Of a stretch of 61,940 nucleotides of DNA, positions 34,237 to 42,050 are shown one piece after another. Every line of letters starts with the position of its first letter. The stretch's first letter is position 1. The notes below the pieces were generated by a model. The model saw only the letters and a program-made list of their open reading frames with translations, searched no databases and had not been told where the DNA came from. The DNA is from a virus. The stretch lies in the IMG/VR virus record IMGVR_UViG_3300007510_001184, positions 1 through 61,940 of that record; one strand, 5' to 3'. A program made the translations under genes and the position numbers.

Positions 34237-37200
34237 ACGATTTTACCTGTCTGATCAGTTTCTTGAAAACTATAAAAATAAGCAACCTGAATGGGGTCCG
34301 CTTGGTTATATAGTTTATAAACGAACTTACGCAAGACGTAAAGAAGATGGTACCACAGAAGAGTTCTGGGAAACAGTAAAACGTGTAGTCGAGGGCGTAT
34401 TCAATATTCAAAAAGAACATGTAGCAAAAAATGGGTTACGTTGGGATAATCCAAGGTCACAACGAACAGCCCAAGCAATGTACGATGCTATCTGGAATTT
34501 TAAATTTCTTCCAAGTGGAAGAAATCTTTGGATGATGGGCACAGATTATGTAACTGGACGTTCTGGGGCTGGACTTCTAAATTGTGCATTTGCTTCTACA
34601 GAACAGATTAATGAACGAGGCAGTGAAATTTTTGAATTTATAACCGATGCTTTAATGTTAGGAGTTGGTGTAGGGTTTGATACCTTAGGAGCAAATAAAT
34701 TAAAAATAAAAGAGCCGAAAGAAACGAATGGATTAGTATTTGAAATTCCAGATTCCAGAGAAGGTTGGGTAGAGTCAGTAGGATTAGTGTTAAATGGTTA
34801 TTTTACAGGAACGTCAATACCTAAATTTGACTATTCAAAAATTAGACCGTTCGGAGAACCTATTAAAGGTTTTGGGGGAACTGCAAGTGGTCCACAACCT
34901 TTAATAGATTTACATCAAAATATCAAAACATTACTCAATTCACGTATAGACGAACTTTTAACTTCGAGTGATATTGTTGATATTGAAACTTATATTTCAA
35001 AATGTGTAATTGCTGGAAACATACGACGTTCAGCTTCATTAGCACTTGGTGATCCATTAGATACCGAATATTTAGAATTAAAACATGATCAAGAAAAACT
35101 TTTATTTAATAGATATGCTTCAAATAACTCTGTTTCAGCGACTGTAGGAATGGATTATTCTCAATGTGTTGCTAACACTATTAAACAAGGTGAGCCTGGG
35201 TATGTGTGGTTAGAAAATGCTCGTAAGTATGGACGTATGGGAGAACTAAACGATGACAGTTATTGTATGGGTGTAAACCCTTGTATTACGGGAGATACTT
35301 TAGTTTATACCGCTGATGGAAGAGGTAATGTATCAATTAAAACATTGACTGAAGAAGGTAAAGATGTTCCTGTATTTTGTTTTGATGCCAAAGGAAAAAT
35401 AGTCATACGCACTATGCGTAATCCACGAATTACTGGAGAAAACGAACCTATTTACAAAATAACTTTGGATGATGGAAACACACTTAAGGTAACAGAGAAT
35501 CATAAGTTCTTAACCACTGATGGAAACTATATTGAAACTAGGAACCTTAAAGTTGGAGATAGTTTAAAGGTTACTACTAAAGTCGCAGCACCAATAAATA
35601 ATCCTAACGCAAATTATTTTTGGTTAAATACTCCTGGAGTTGTAAGTAATTGTGAACACAGGCTAATAGCAGAATTCTATAGTAATACTAAAATAAAAAA
35701 AGGGTGCGTTGTTCATCATAAGAATTTTAATACAGAAGATAATAGACCTTTAAATCTTGAAATTATGACAAAAAAAGATCATGACAAATTACACGGAATT
35801 GCAATGCAAGGAAATAGTAATCCTATGCGTCGAGCGCAAACAGAATGGTCTGAAGAGAAATGGGCAAGGTACAAAGAAAAGCACTCTGTCAATAGCAGTG
35901 GGGAAAAGAACTCTAATTACTCAGGTGTTACTAATGAAGAGTTACAACAGCACGCATTAAAACTTACTAAAAAAATTGAGAGGCGATTTTCTAACAACGA
36001 GTGGAAAGAATATGCAAAATCCAACAATCTGCCTGAGCAATTTTCTAAATGGCGGAATGATCATTTAGGAGGAGTTCTTGGACTATCTAAATGGGCTGCA
36101 GTAAAATGTAATTTTGAAGACATGTCAAACCTAGATCCACGTACTGTACGAACTTACAAAAAATGGATTAATGAAGGATATAATTGCAAGATCATAGATG
36201 GTCACGTAAAGATCATTAAAAATTGTGAAAAATGCAGTAAAAGATTAATATTAGAGTACAAACGAAGAGAGCAAAGTCAGTGCCAATTTTGTAGTATAAA
36301 ACAAAGCAATATAAATTTACAGCATATTGAACATCGCAAAAAAGGTATGAAAGTCACATACGACAAAAAACGAGAAAAGCTTAGGTTAAAACAGCTTAAA
36401 ATATTTACAGAATTAAAGTTTAATCTAAAGCGTATTCCACAAAAAAGTGAATGGCAGACTGCCTGTAAAAAATTTGGAGTTAGTGCAGAAATTAGTCGAA
36501 AGAGCAGTCCATTTACTTCCTGGAAATCTTTGAGAGAAGCAGCAGAAACATTTAATCACAGAGTGGTTTCTGTCGAATTGGTTGGTAATGACGTTGTGTA
36601 CAATGGAACTGTAGATGAATTCCATAATTTTTTTATTGGTGGTTTTGAAGGTAAAACTAGAAATAATAAGCGTAAGTGGTTATATTTCAATAACTTGAAT
36701 TGTGGAGAACAGACCCTTGAAGATCGCGAACTTTGCAATTTAGTTGAAACCTTCCCACATAGACATGATACGTATGCTGACTTTAAACACACCCTGAAAC
36801 TCGCATATCTGTACGGAAAGAGTGTTACCTTAGTAAACACCCATTGGCCAGAAACAAACGCTAGAATGCTTAAAAACAGACGTATTGGATTAAGCCAAAG
36901 TGGTATTATTCAATCTTTCAATAAACACGGTAGACGAACGATGTTGCAATGGGCTAACGACGGTTATAATTATATTCAAGAATTAGATAAGAAATTCTCT
37001 GACTGGTTAGCAATTCCTAAGAGTATTAAAACAACTACAGTTAAACCTAGTGGTTCCGTGAGCTTGTTGCCACAAGCTACCCCAGGAATTCATTATCCTG
37101 AAGCCGAATTTTATATAAGACGCATCCGCTTTTCTGTAAATGATCCTTTACTTCCAGCAATAGAAAAAGCAGGGTACAAAGTTGAGAATGATGTCTATGA

Positions 37201-37591
37201 CTCGGGAAGATCAACAAAAGTGGTGGAATTTCCTGTTAAAGAAAAGTATTTTGAAAAATCTAAATATGATGTATCAATATGGGAACAACTAGAAAATGCC
37301 GCTAAATACCAGCAATACTGGTCTGATAATTCAGTAAGCGTTACTGTTACATTTAAAGAAAATGAAGCCAACGATATACAGAACGCTTTAGAGTTATATG
37401 AAGATCGTTTGAAAAGTGTATCATTTCTACCTTTAGCAGAGCATGGCTATGAGCAAGCACCCTATGAGGCAATTTCAGAAGAAGCTTATAACGAAGTAGT
37501 TAAAAAGGTAAAACCAATAGATTTTACTAATATAAGCTCAGAAGCAGAAGGTGAAAAGTATTGTGATGGAGATACCTGCACAATAGAATAA
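34214..37591 (+). CDS. nrdJ: Class II (B12-dependent) ribonucleotide reductase with intein
   Basis: 1125-aa precursor; about 652 aa after intein removal. TTG start within the dUTPase end, preceded by GAGAGG and AAGG. Host-part features: FYLSDQFLENYKNKQPEWGPLGY, LLNCAFAS (first active-site Cys), GNIRRSASLALGD, NPC|GEQTLEDRELC around the intein (Cys830 and Cys841 of the precursor), KPSGSVSLLPQATPGIHYPEAEF, and a C-terminal redox pair YCDGDTC. No separate small subunit is present, consistent with class II. It makes deoxynucleotides for phage DNA. A strong terminator follows at 37638. Confidence 0.92.
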   Translation: MVQPTTHRRFYLSDQFLENYKNKQPEWGPLGYIVYKRTYARRKEDGTTEEFWETVKRVVEGVFNIQKEHVAKNGLRWDNPRSQRTAQAMYDAIWNFKFLPSGRNLWMMGTDYVTGRSGAGLLNCAFASTEQINERGSEIFEFITDALMLGVGVGFDTLGANKLKIKEPKETNGLVFEIPDSREGWVESVGLVLNGYFTGTSIPKFDYSKIRPFGEPIKGFGGTASGPQPLIDLHQNIKTLLNSRIDELLTSSDIVDIETYISKCVIAGNIRRSASLALGDPLDTEYLELKHDQEKLLFNRYASNNSVSATVGMDYSQCVANTIKQGEPGYVWLENARKYGRMGELNDDSYCMGVNPCITGDTLVYTADGRGNVSIKTLTEEGKDVPVFCFDAKGKIVIRTMRNPRITGENEPIYKITLDDGNTLKVTENHKFLTTDGNYIETRNLKVGDSLKVTTKVAAPINNPNANYFWLNTPGVVSNCEHRLIAEFYSNTKIKKGCVVHHKNFNTEDNRPLNLEIMTKKDHDKLHGIAMQGNSNPMRRAQTEWSEEKWARYKEKHSVNSSGEKNSNYSGVTNEELQQHALKLTKKIERRFSNNEWKEYAKSNNLPEQFSKWRNDHLGGVLGLSKWAAVKCNFEDMSNLDPRTVRTYKKWINEGYNCKIIDGHVKIIKNCEKCSKRLILEYKRREQSQCQFCSIKQSNINLQHIEHRKKGMKVTYDKKREKLRLKQLKIFTELKFNLKRIPQKSEWQTACKKFGVSAEISRKSSPFTSWKSLREAAETFNHRVVSVELVGNDVVYNGTVDEFHNFFIGGFEGKTRNNKRKWLYFNNLNCGEQTLEDRELCNLVETFPHRHDTYADFKHTLKLAYLYGKSVTLVNTHWPETNARMLKNRRIGLSQSGIIQSFNKHGRRTMLQWANDGYNYIQELDKKFSDWLAIPKSIKTTTVKPSGSVSLLPQATPGIHYPEAEFYIRRIRFSVNDPLLPAIEKAGYKVENDVYDSGRSTKVVEFPVKEKYFEKSKYDVSIWEQLENAAKYQQYWSDNSVSVTVTFKENEANDIQNALELYEDRLKSVSFLPLAEHGYEQAPYEAISEEAYNEVVKKVKPIDFTNISSEAEGEKYCDGDTCTIE
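35282..36700 (+). other. Intein with HNH homing endonuclease in the ribonucleotide reductase
   Basis: 473 residues (357-829 of the precursor) between NP and CGEQ. N-terminal block A is CITGDTLVYT (Cys1); TENHKFLTTDG is block B with its His. The C-terminal blocks are VYNGTVDEFHNFFIGG (F) and YFNNLN followed by Cys+1 (G). The last intein residue is Asn; the residue before it is Leu instead of the usual His. The insert carries an HNH-type endonuclease (CVVHHKNFNTEDNRPLNLE, then KKDHDKLH) and a later zinc pair CEKC..CQFC. It sits exactly at the radical-bearing Cys of the enzyme. Confidence 0.9.
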
Positions 37592-37597
37592 TTAAAA

Positions 37598-37611
37598 TTT
37601 TGGTATAAGAA
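37598..37611 (+). promoter_or_regulatory. Phage promoter-like motif, copy 2
   Basis: TTTTGGTATAAGAA, 7 bases after the ribonucleotide reductase stop. The expected start near 37617 would place the terminator hairpin at 37638 inside the new transcript, about 20 nt downstream. Confidence 0.45.
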
Positions 37612-37637
37612 CATAGAAGACAAATCGTCTCAAAATA

Positions 37638-37689
37638 AAACCCAACACAGGTGTCCCTCTTCAGGCTTGTGTTGGGTTTATTTTATTTT
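37638..37689 (+). terminator. Strong Rho-independent terminator or attenuator
   Basis: AAACCCAACACA pairs perfectly with TGTGTTGGGTTT (12 bp, 18-base loop), followed by ATTTTATTTT. It ends the dUTPase-reductase unit and lies between promoter motif copy 2 and the next gene (37717). Confidence 0.85.
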
Positions 37690-37716
37690 AAAATAATATT
37701 ATTTATTAGGAACAAA

Positions 37717-38100
37717 ATGAAGACTGGAACACGTTTTATTAAATGTACTAATTGCGGTTATTTGCACTTTATGAATACACAAGTTAAAGACCACCGCCCA
37801 ACGTGTAAGCGATGTGGAAAGACAACCTTTACCACACGACTTAACAAAAAAGATATGCAAACCACAAATAAAGTTAAACCTGCTTTATTCTGTGATTGGA
37901 ATTTGCAAGATCATATCGAAGAAAGTGCATTGGAAATCGCGCAAAAAGTTACGAAAGACTATTCAGGACCTGAATTAGTGCATGTAATCCAAGATCTAGT
38001 TACAGCATGTCTGAACACACAGCGTGATAAATTTACTGAAAACGTCGTACCTTTCTTTAATACAAGCCGACCTACTATTAAAGAAAAGGATTCAACGTAA
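37717..38100 (+). CDS. Small zinc-ribbon protein upstream of the ubiquitin-like module
   Basis: 128 aa from the ATG at 37717, with AGGA 7 bases upstream; an earlier in-frame start at 37651 lies in the terminator hairpin and was rejected. The N-terminus has a zinc ribbon (KCTNCGYLHF, about 9-18, and CKRCGKTTF, about 33-41). The rest is helical with no recognised domain. It is first in the operon with the 754-aa protein and the ubiquitin-like genes, so it may act with them or bind nucleic acid. Confidence 0.65.
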   Translation: MKTGTRFIKCTNCGYLHFMNTQVKDHRPTCKRCGKTTFTTRLNKKDMQTTNKVKPALFCDWNLQDHIEESALEIAQKVTKDYSGPELVHVIQDLVTACLNTQRDKFTENVVPFFNTSRPTIKEKDST

Positions 38101-40365
38101 ATGAATATCTCTGAAAAAAACCTAGAAGCATTTAACGCTATCTATGATTTTGGATTGTCTGATGAAATCATTAAACAATTACCTAAAATCAAAGAGCGTG
38201 TTACAAAAGCGGGCCAACGACTTGGCTACCAAGGATTTGTATATTTATACAGATCACCAAAACTATTGTTAGTTATAAATCCTTTATATAACAGATATCA
38301 TCAAGGAGCGACCAACTTTTTTGGTGTAGCTCTTGAAGGTATATCTCCAGAAAATAAAACGTTTTTAGATAAACATATTGCAGAAGGTGAAGGCCACTAT
38401 TTCTTTGCAAATAATGTAAGGGCTAAAGGACATTCTCCCACAATCAATCAATTTTTAGATACCTTTCATATTGGGAAATCTAACGATAAAGATGTACAAG
38501 TAAACTCAGTATTAATAAAGATTAACTTTAAAAAATTTACTGAAACATTCTTAAATGAGTTAAAAACGCTTAGTCAGGTTTTTGTAAGTGGGAAAACTTA
38601 CAGTGGGGGGCTAACTTTTCTAAATCTAGTTCCGCCCTTAGAAGCAACTGCAAATACATCAGATGGATTATTAGATAAGCTTAAAAAATACATAACTGAT
38701 AATAAAAATTTCTTTTTTGATACTAAAGCATTCCAACTATACCCAACAAGTGAAAAAACAACATCACACTTAGAGTTGTATAAAACTTTTATTGAGTTAC
38801 TTCATCCTGAATGTAAAACAACTTTAGTAGAGCTTAATGGCGGAAAAGTAGAGAATGCGTCAGTAGCTAAAATTATAGCAACTAGCTCAACTTATTCTGT
38901 TATTGGCTTAGTCGCAGAATTTGATAATACACGAACTATTGTTTCGGGCTCGTTTGAATCAGATCCCTACTCAAGGCGTTATGATAATGCTGATACTTCA
39001 GGAATGGTCTGGAAAGTAGCTTCTTTTACTCAAGCAGATCACCCTGATCTTTATGACTATTTAGACGTAGGCAGACTTATGTACAGATTTAGTACAAATG
39101 CTTTGGGTCAGTTAGCAAACAATGTGGGGATGTTCATTGAACTCGAAGATCCCAAAACAATCTCGGCCAACTTACTTAATGAATTTGTACTTGGTAGAAA
39201 AGAACAAGTAGTACTAATCGATAATGACTCTATTGATAGAATTACAAATAGAGAGCTAAGAAAAGCGGCACTACAAAAGCAAGAAGCTGTTGCTAGTGAG
39301 AAGCTTAAGAAAAAAGCAAAGACACTATTTAAAAACTTGACCGAACAAAAAGGCGAAATCAAATTTAACGACATGGTAATCACTGCCGACTCTGTTAAAT
39401 ATGAAACTGAAGAGTTGTCTTTTTCAGAGGGCAATGAAAAAACGTGGCTTTCAAATTTATTAACACGAGCTTCTGAAGTTCGTGATATTAAACATGTTAA
39501 CTTTGATCATATTATGACAGGCTTTATTTCTCACATAATGGCCAAGCACAATGGTACTATTGCGGGAACATTAGGCTCTGTTAAATTTAAGGTTGAACAT
39601 GTTGAAAAGCAAAATGCTCGTGGACACTATGTTACTACATACCGTATTAATGGTCACCGAATTAATAAAGGTGAAGTTCAAGAGTGTTTAGAAAGGGCTG
39701 TCTGCTATCAAAATCAGACAGACTATGATTACTTCTTAAAAGAAGTAAAAAAGTGTTCTTTACGAATACACTCATATCTCGAGTTAGGTGTTGATGCAAC
39801 CATCTTTGATGAACTCCAGAATAAACAACTAAAGATTAAATTCTTGCTGGAAAAGAAAGATGGGAAAAACACTGTCGTCATTAATAAAAACAACTATACT
39901 ATTAAAGCTATTAATCGCTTTCTGTCTATAGAAAATAAAAATAATTTAATTGATATGGTTGAGCTCTTATTAAATGAAGATATTGTTGAAGGCATTGATC
40001 TCAAAGATATGAAAGGAATCATTGAAAAAGCTACAGAAACCTTTAAGAATGCAGTCGCTAAGAGCGAAGAGCTTCTAAACAAAACTGTTAAAATGTTCAA
40101 TCTTGAACTTGAAACTTCTCAGATTGGTGGAAGTACGAGAACAGGGTATAAGATTGACGGCAAAAAGGGTACCTATTTCTTAGAGCTTGAAAACAATGAT
40201 GCCCATACAAACCGTTGTGGAGTCTATGATTATAATACCGGTAGCTATATTTGTATCGTTGATAAATCCACTGCGCAGGTTGGCAAAGATAAGATCGTTA
40301 ACCGAATCTTCGCGCTCCATAACGATGAAAAAGTTGCAACTCAAATTAATACCTTGAACAAATAA
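38101..40365 (+). CDS. Unrecognised 754-aa protein next to the ubiquitin-like module
   Basis: Not recognised. It starts right after the zinc-ribbon stop and ends 33 bases before the ubiquitin-like gene. The N-terminal 380 residues are mixed alpha/beta (for example PKLLLVINPLYNRYHQGATN near 55-74). A basic helical hinge follows (about 385-415). The C-terminal half is strand-rich with repeated short motifs such as YKIDGKKGTYFLELENND. Only a few Cys are present, none in a zinc or E2-like pattern that I can see. It could be a target, adaptor or ligase-like partner of the ubiquitin-like protein, or an unrelated phage protein; sequence alone does not decide. Confidence 0.6.
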   Translation: MNISEKNLEAFNAIYDFGLSDEIIKQLPKIKERVTKAGQRLGYQGFVYLYRSPKLLLVINPLYNRYHQGATNFFGVALEGISPENKTFLDKHIAEGEGHYFFANNVRAKGHSPTINQFLDTFHIGKSNDKDVQVNSVLIKINFKKFTETFLNELKTLSQVFVSGKTYSGGLTFLNLVPPLEATANTSDGLLDKLKKYITDNKNFFFDTKAFQLYPTSEKTTSHLELYKTFIELLHPECKTTLVELNGGKVENASVAKIIATSSTYSVIGLVAEFDNTRTIVSGSFESDPYSRRYDNADTSGMVWKVASFTQADHPDLYDYLDVGRLMYRFSTNALGQLANNVGMFIELEDPKTISANLLNEFVLGRKEQVVLIDNDSIDRITNRELRKAALQKQEAVASEKLKKKAKTLFKNLTEQKGEIKFNDMVITADSVKYETEELSFSEGNEKTWLSNLLTRASEVRDIKHVNFDHIMTGFISHIMAKHNGTIAGTLGSVKFKVEHVEKQNARGHYVTTYRINGHRINKGEVQECLERAVCYQNQTDYDYFLKEVKKCSLRIHSYLELGVDATIFDELQNKQLKIKFLLEKKDGKNTVVINKNNYTIKAINRFLSIENKNNLIDMVELLLNEDIVEGIDLKDMKGIIEKATETFKNAVAKSEELLNKTVKMFNLELETSQIGGSTRTGYKIDGKKGTYFLELENNDAHTNRCGVYDYNTGSYICIVDKSTAQVGKDKIVNRIFALHNDEKVATQINTLNK

Positions 40366-40398
40366 GGTAATACAAATTATTAATAATTAAGGATTTAA

Positions 40399-40638
40399 AT
40401 GGCAATTGACAAAGATAAAAGATTTACTAAAGTACAGTTAAATGTAGTATCAACTGCGGGTCACGATGAAATTGAAGTTCCTGCTGGTCAAGCATTAGCA
40501 GAAATCACCGAGCGGTGTGACAAACAGAATAAGTGGCTTTACATTGATGGCGTCAACAGAAATCCTCAGGATGTAACAGTTGACGAATTAATTGAAGCAG
40601 AAGATCTTACATTAACTAACGCCCTCGTTGGGGGTTAG
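40399..40638 (+). CDS. Ubiquitin-like protein with C-terminal Gly-Gly
   Basis: 79 aa. Beta-grasp-like order: a first strand (FTKVQLNVVSTAG), a second (HDEIEVPAGQALAEITERCD, strand to helix), then KWLYIDGVNRNPQDVTVDEL and a final strand LTLTNALVGG. The very last residues are Gly-Gly, needed for activation by E1 enzymes, with no extra tail to be trimmed. The next two genes encode a JAMM peptidase and an E1-like enzyme, a pairing known from prokaryotic ubiquitin-like systems. It is preceded by AAGGATTT. Fold is inferred from pattern and context. It might act in conjugation or in sulfur transfer. Confidence 0.78.
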   Translation: MAIDKDKRFTKVQLNVVSTAGHDEIEVPAGQALAEITERCDKQNKWLYIDGVNRNPQDVTVDELIEAEDLTLTNALVGG

Positions 40639-40639
40639 A

Positions 40640-41083
40640 ATGAAAGTAGCTGTAGAGAATTCTTTATTACAGCAACTTGCAGATTATGGCGATGAGCACT
40701 CCACAGTAGAAGTCTGTGGAGTGCTTACTGGCCAACAAGGCGATGAATGGGAGATTAAAGAGTTTACACCAACAACTAATATCACTCCTGGTGATATGGC
40801 TGTTGTTCATTATATGCCTGATCCGACTGAATTCTTTCAAATCATTAAAGACACCAGATTAGTGAAGAAATCAGCGGATAAAGACTTTATAGGCATCTTT
40901 CATACACATCCAAATAATCTACCAATCCCGTCTATGACAGATCATAACGGAGCTGGATATAAAGGAATTTACATCATCTATTCACCAAAATTTAATAACC
41001 TAGCTTTCTACTATTGGGACGGAGATGAAGACAACCGAGAGTGGGAACACATTACTGAGGTACGTGTACTAAATGGCGAATAA
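40640..41083 (+). CDS. JAMM/MPN metallopeptidase (deubiquitinase-like)
   Basis: 147 aa from the ATG at 40640, one base after the ubiquitin-like stop. All JAMM residues are present: Glu24 in VEVCGVLTG, His88 and His90 in FHTHP, Ser98 and Asp101 (H-T-H-x7-S-x2-D). Such enzymes cut isopeptide bonds or trim ubiquitin-like C-termini. The Gly-Gly codons of the preceding gene (GGGGGT) sit at the right distance to act as this gene's ribosome site, so translation is probably coupled. There is no NlpC/P60 part, which argues against a lambda gpK-type tail role. It overlaps the E1-like gene by 11 bases. Confidence 0.9.
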   Translation: MKVAVENSLLQQLADYGDEHSTVEVCGVLTGQQGDEWEIKEFTPTTNITPGDMAVVHYMPDPTEFFQIIKDTRLVKKSADKDFIGIFHTHPNNLPIPSMTDHNGAGYKGIYIIYSPKFNNLAFYYWDGDEDNREWEHITEVRVLNGE

Positions 41084-41687
41084 TAGAGACATATTAATCG
41101 TAGGTGCTGGTGGTATTGGTAGTTGGCTTGCCCAACATTTATTTCAATTACAAAAGCATGGACAATTTCCGGGATGTGAATTTGTTTTTGCTGATGATGA
41201 CACCGTAGAAACCAAAAATCTTTCTTACCAAAACTTCACAGAAGAAGACATTTTAGAACAAAAAGCGGAATCCTTGAATATTCGCTATTTGTTTACTCCA
41301 ATGGTAAAAAGGATTACAACTGCAAAAGAGATAACGGGTTATGACTGCGTTGTGAGTGCTGTAGATAATACAGCCTTTAGGCAGCTTCTATTTGAAACTC
41401 TTATTTCTGATCCAATTGCAGACACAGATCCATACTGGATTGATTTAAGATCTGAAAGCACCATGGTATCTTTTTTCACAAAACACGAAAAAAATACTTG
41501 CGAAGCAATGTTAAAAACACTAAATTTAGATAATCCAGAAGATGGAGGAAGTTGCCAGTTAGAATGGGAACTTAATGAAAATCGTATCCAATTAGGAAAT
41601 AGAATTATAGCCACAATAGCAGCACAGTTGCTATTAAATTGGTTACGTGGTGACCGGAACTTACCGTCGTGGTCATTTAAATTTTAA
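41073..41687 (+). CDS. E1/ThiF-like adenylyltransferase
   Basis: 204 aa Rossmann-type E1: ILIVGAGGIGSWLAQHLF (nucleotide loop 11-17), FADDDTVETKNLSYQNF (about 39-55; acidic pair and Asn as in MoeB/ThiF, with Tyr where the usual Arg of NLxRQ stands), EQKAE with Lys64, and DCVVSAVDNTAFRQLL (Asp98). Later Cys143 and Cys161 (GGSCQLEWE) are candidates for the thioester Cys. The usual CxxC zinc pairs are absent. It would adenylate the C-terminal Gly of the ubiquitin-like protein. It is minimal in length, with no E2 or extra domain. Confidence 0.9.
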   Translation: MANNRDILIVGAGGIGSWLAQHLFQLQKHGQFPGCEFVFADDDTVETKNLSYQNFTEEDILEQKAESLNIRYLFTPMVKRITTAKEITGYDCVVSAVDNTAFRQLLFETLISDPIADTDPYWIDLRSESTMVSFFTKHEKNTCEAMLKTLNLDNPEDGGSCQLEWELNENRIQLGNRIIATIAAQLLLNWLRGDRNLPSWSFKF

Positions 41688-41700
41688 CCGAAAAACATAG

Positions 41701-41979
41701 ATGGATTTTGATTCAATTTATGCTCTTGCAGTAGTCGTTATTCCGATTATTACAAATTATATAAAACAATGGTTACCACAGCGACTGTGGGCCTTAGTAC
41801 CCTTTATTCTTGGTGGCGTCTTTGCTGCTATTTGGGGTAAGGAGGCTGGCGTACAGATCCAGGACCTCTTAATTCAGGCATTCCTAGTTGGTGGTGGTGC
41901 CACCCTTTTATATAACTTTGATAATAAGGTCATCGGACCTACGGTTGAGGCTAAAAAGGCAAAGAACGGAAAGAAATAA
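41701..41979 (+). CDS. Holin candidate
   Basis: 92 aa with two or three hydrophobic segments (IYALAVVVIPIITNYI, ALVPFILGGVFAAIWG and LLIQAFLVGGGATLLYNF) and a very basic C-terminal tail (EAKKAKNGKK). This is the size and layout of small phage holins, which open the inner membrane at lysis. No endolysin was recognised in the window. A terminator follows. A membrane partner for the ubiquitin-like module is the alternative. Confidence 0.6.
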   Translation: MDFDSIYALAVVVIPIITNYIKQWLPQRLWALVPFILGGVFAAIWGKEAGVQIQDLLIQAFLVGGGATLLYNFDNKVIGPTVEAKKAKNGKK

Positions 41980-41990
41980 GTATCTGAATG

Positions 41991-42033
41991 CCGCTGTGTG
42001 TTAGCTAGTACTAATGCGCAGCGGTATTTTTAT
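41991..42033 (+). terminator. Rho-independent terminator before the sigma factor gene
   Basis: CCGCTGTGT pairs with GCGCAGCGG (9 bp including two U-G) around a 16-base loop, followed by TATTTTTAT. It ends the ubiquitin-like/holin operon. Confidence 0.7.
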
Positions 42034-42050
42034 CTAAAATCATCAATTAC

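Noticed and set aside
37651-37716. Upstream start for the zinc-ribbon gene
   Set aside because: The extra codons are the terminator stem and T-run; ATG at 37717 has its own AGGA site.
40628-40639. TTG start for the JAMM gene within the ubiquitin-like gene
   Set aside because: ATG at 40640 is better placed after the G-rich site and gives the natural family start.
40640-41083. JAMM gene as a lambda gpK-type tail tip protein
   Set aside because: It lacks an NlpC/P60 domain, is far from tail genes on the opposite strand, and is coupled to an E1-like gene.
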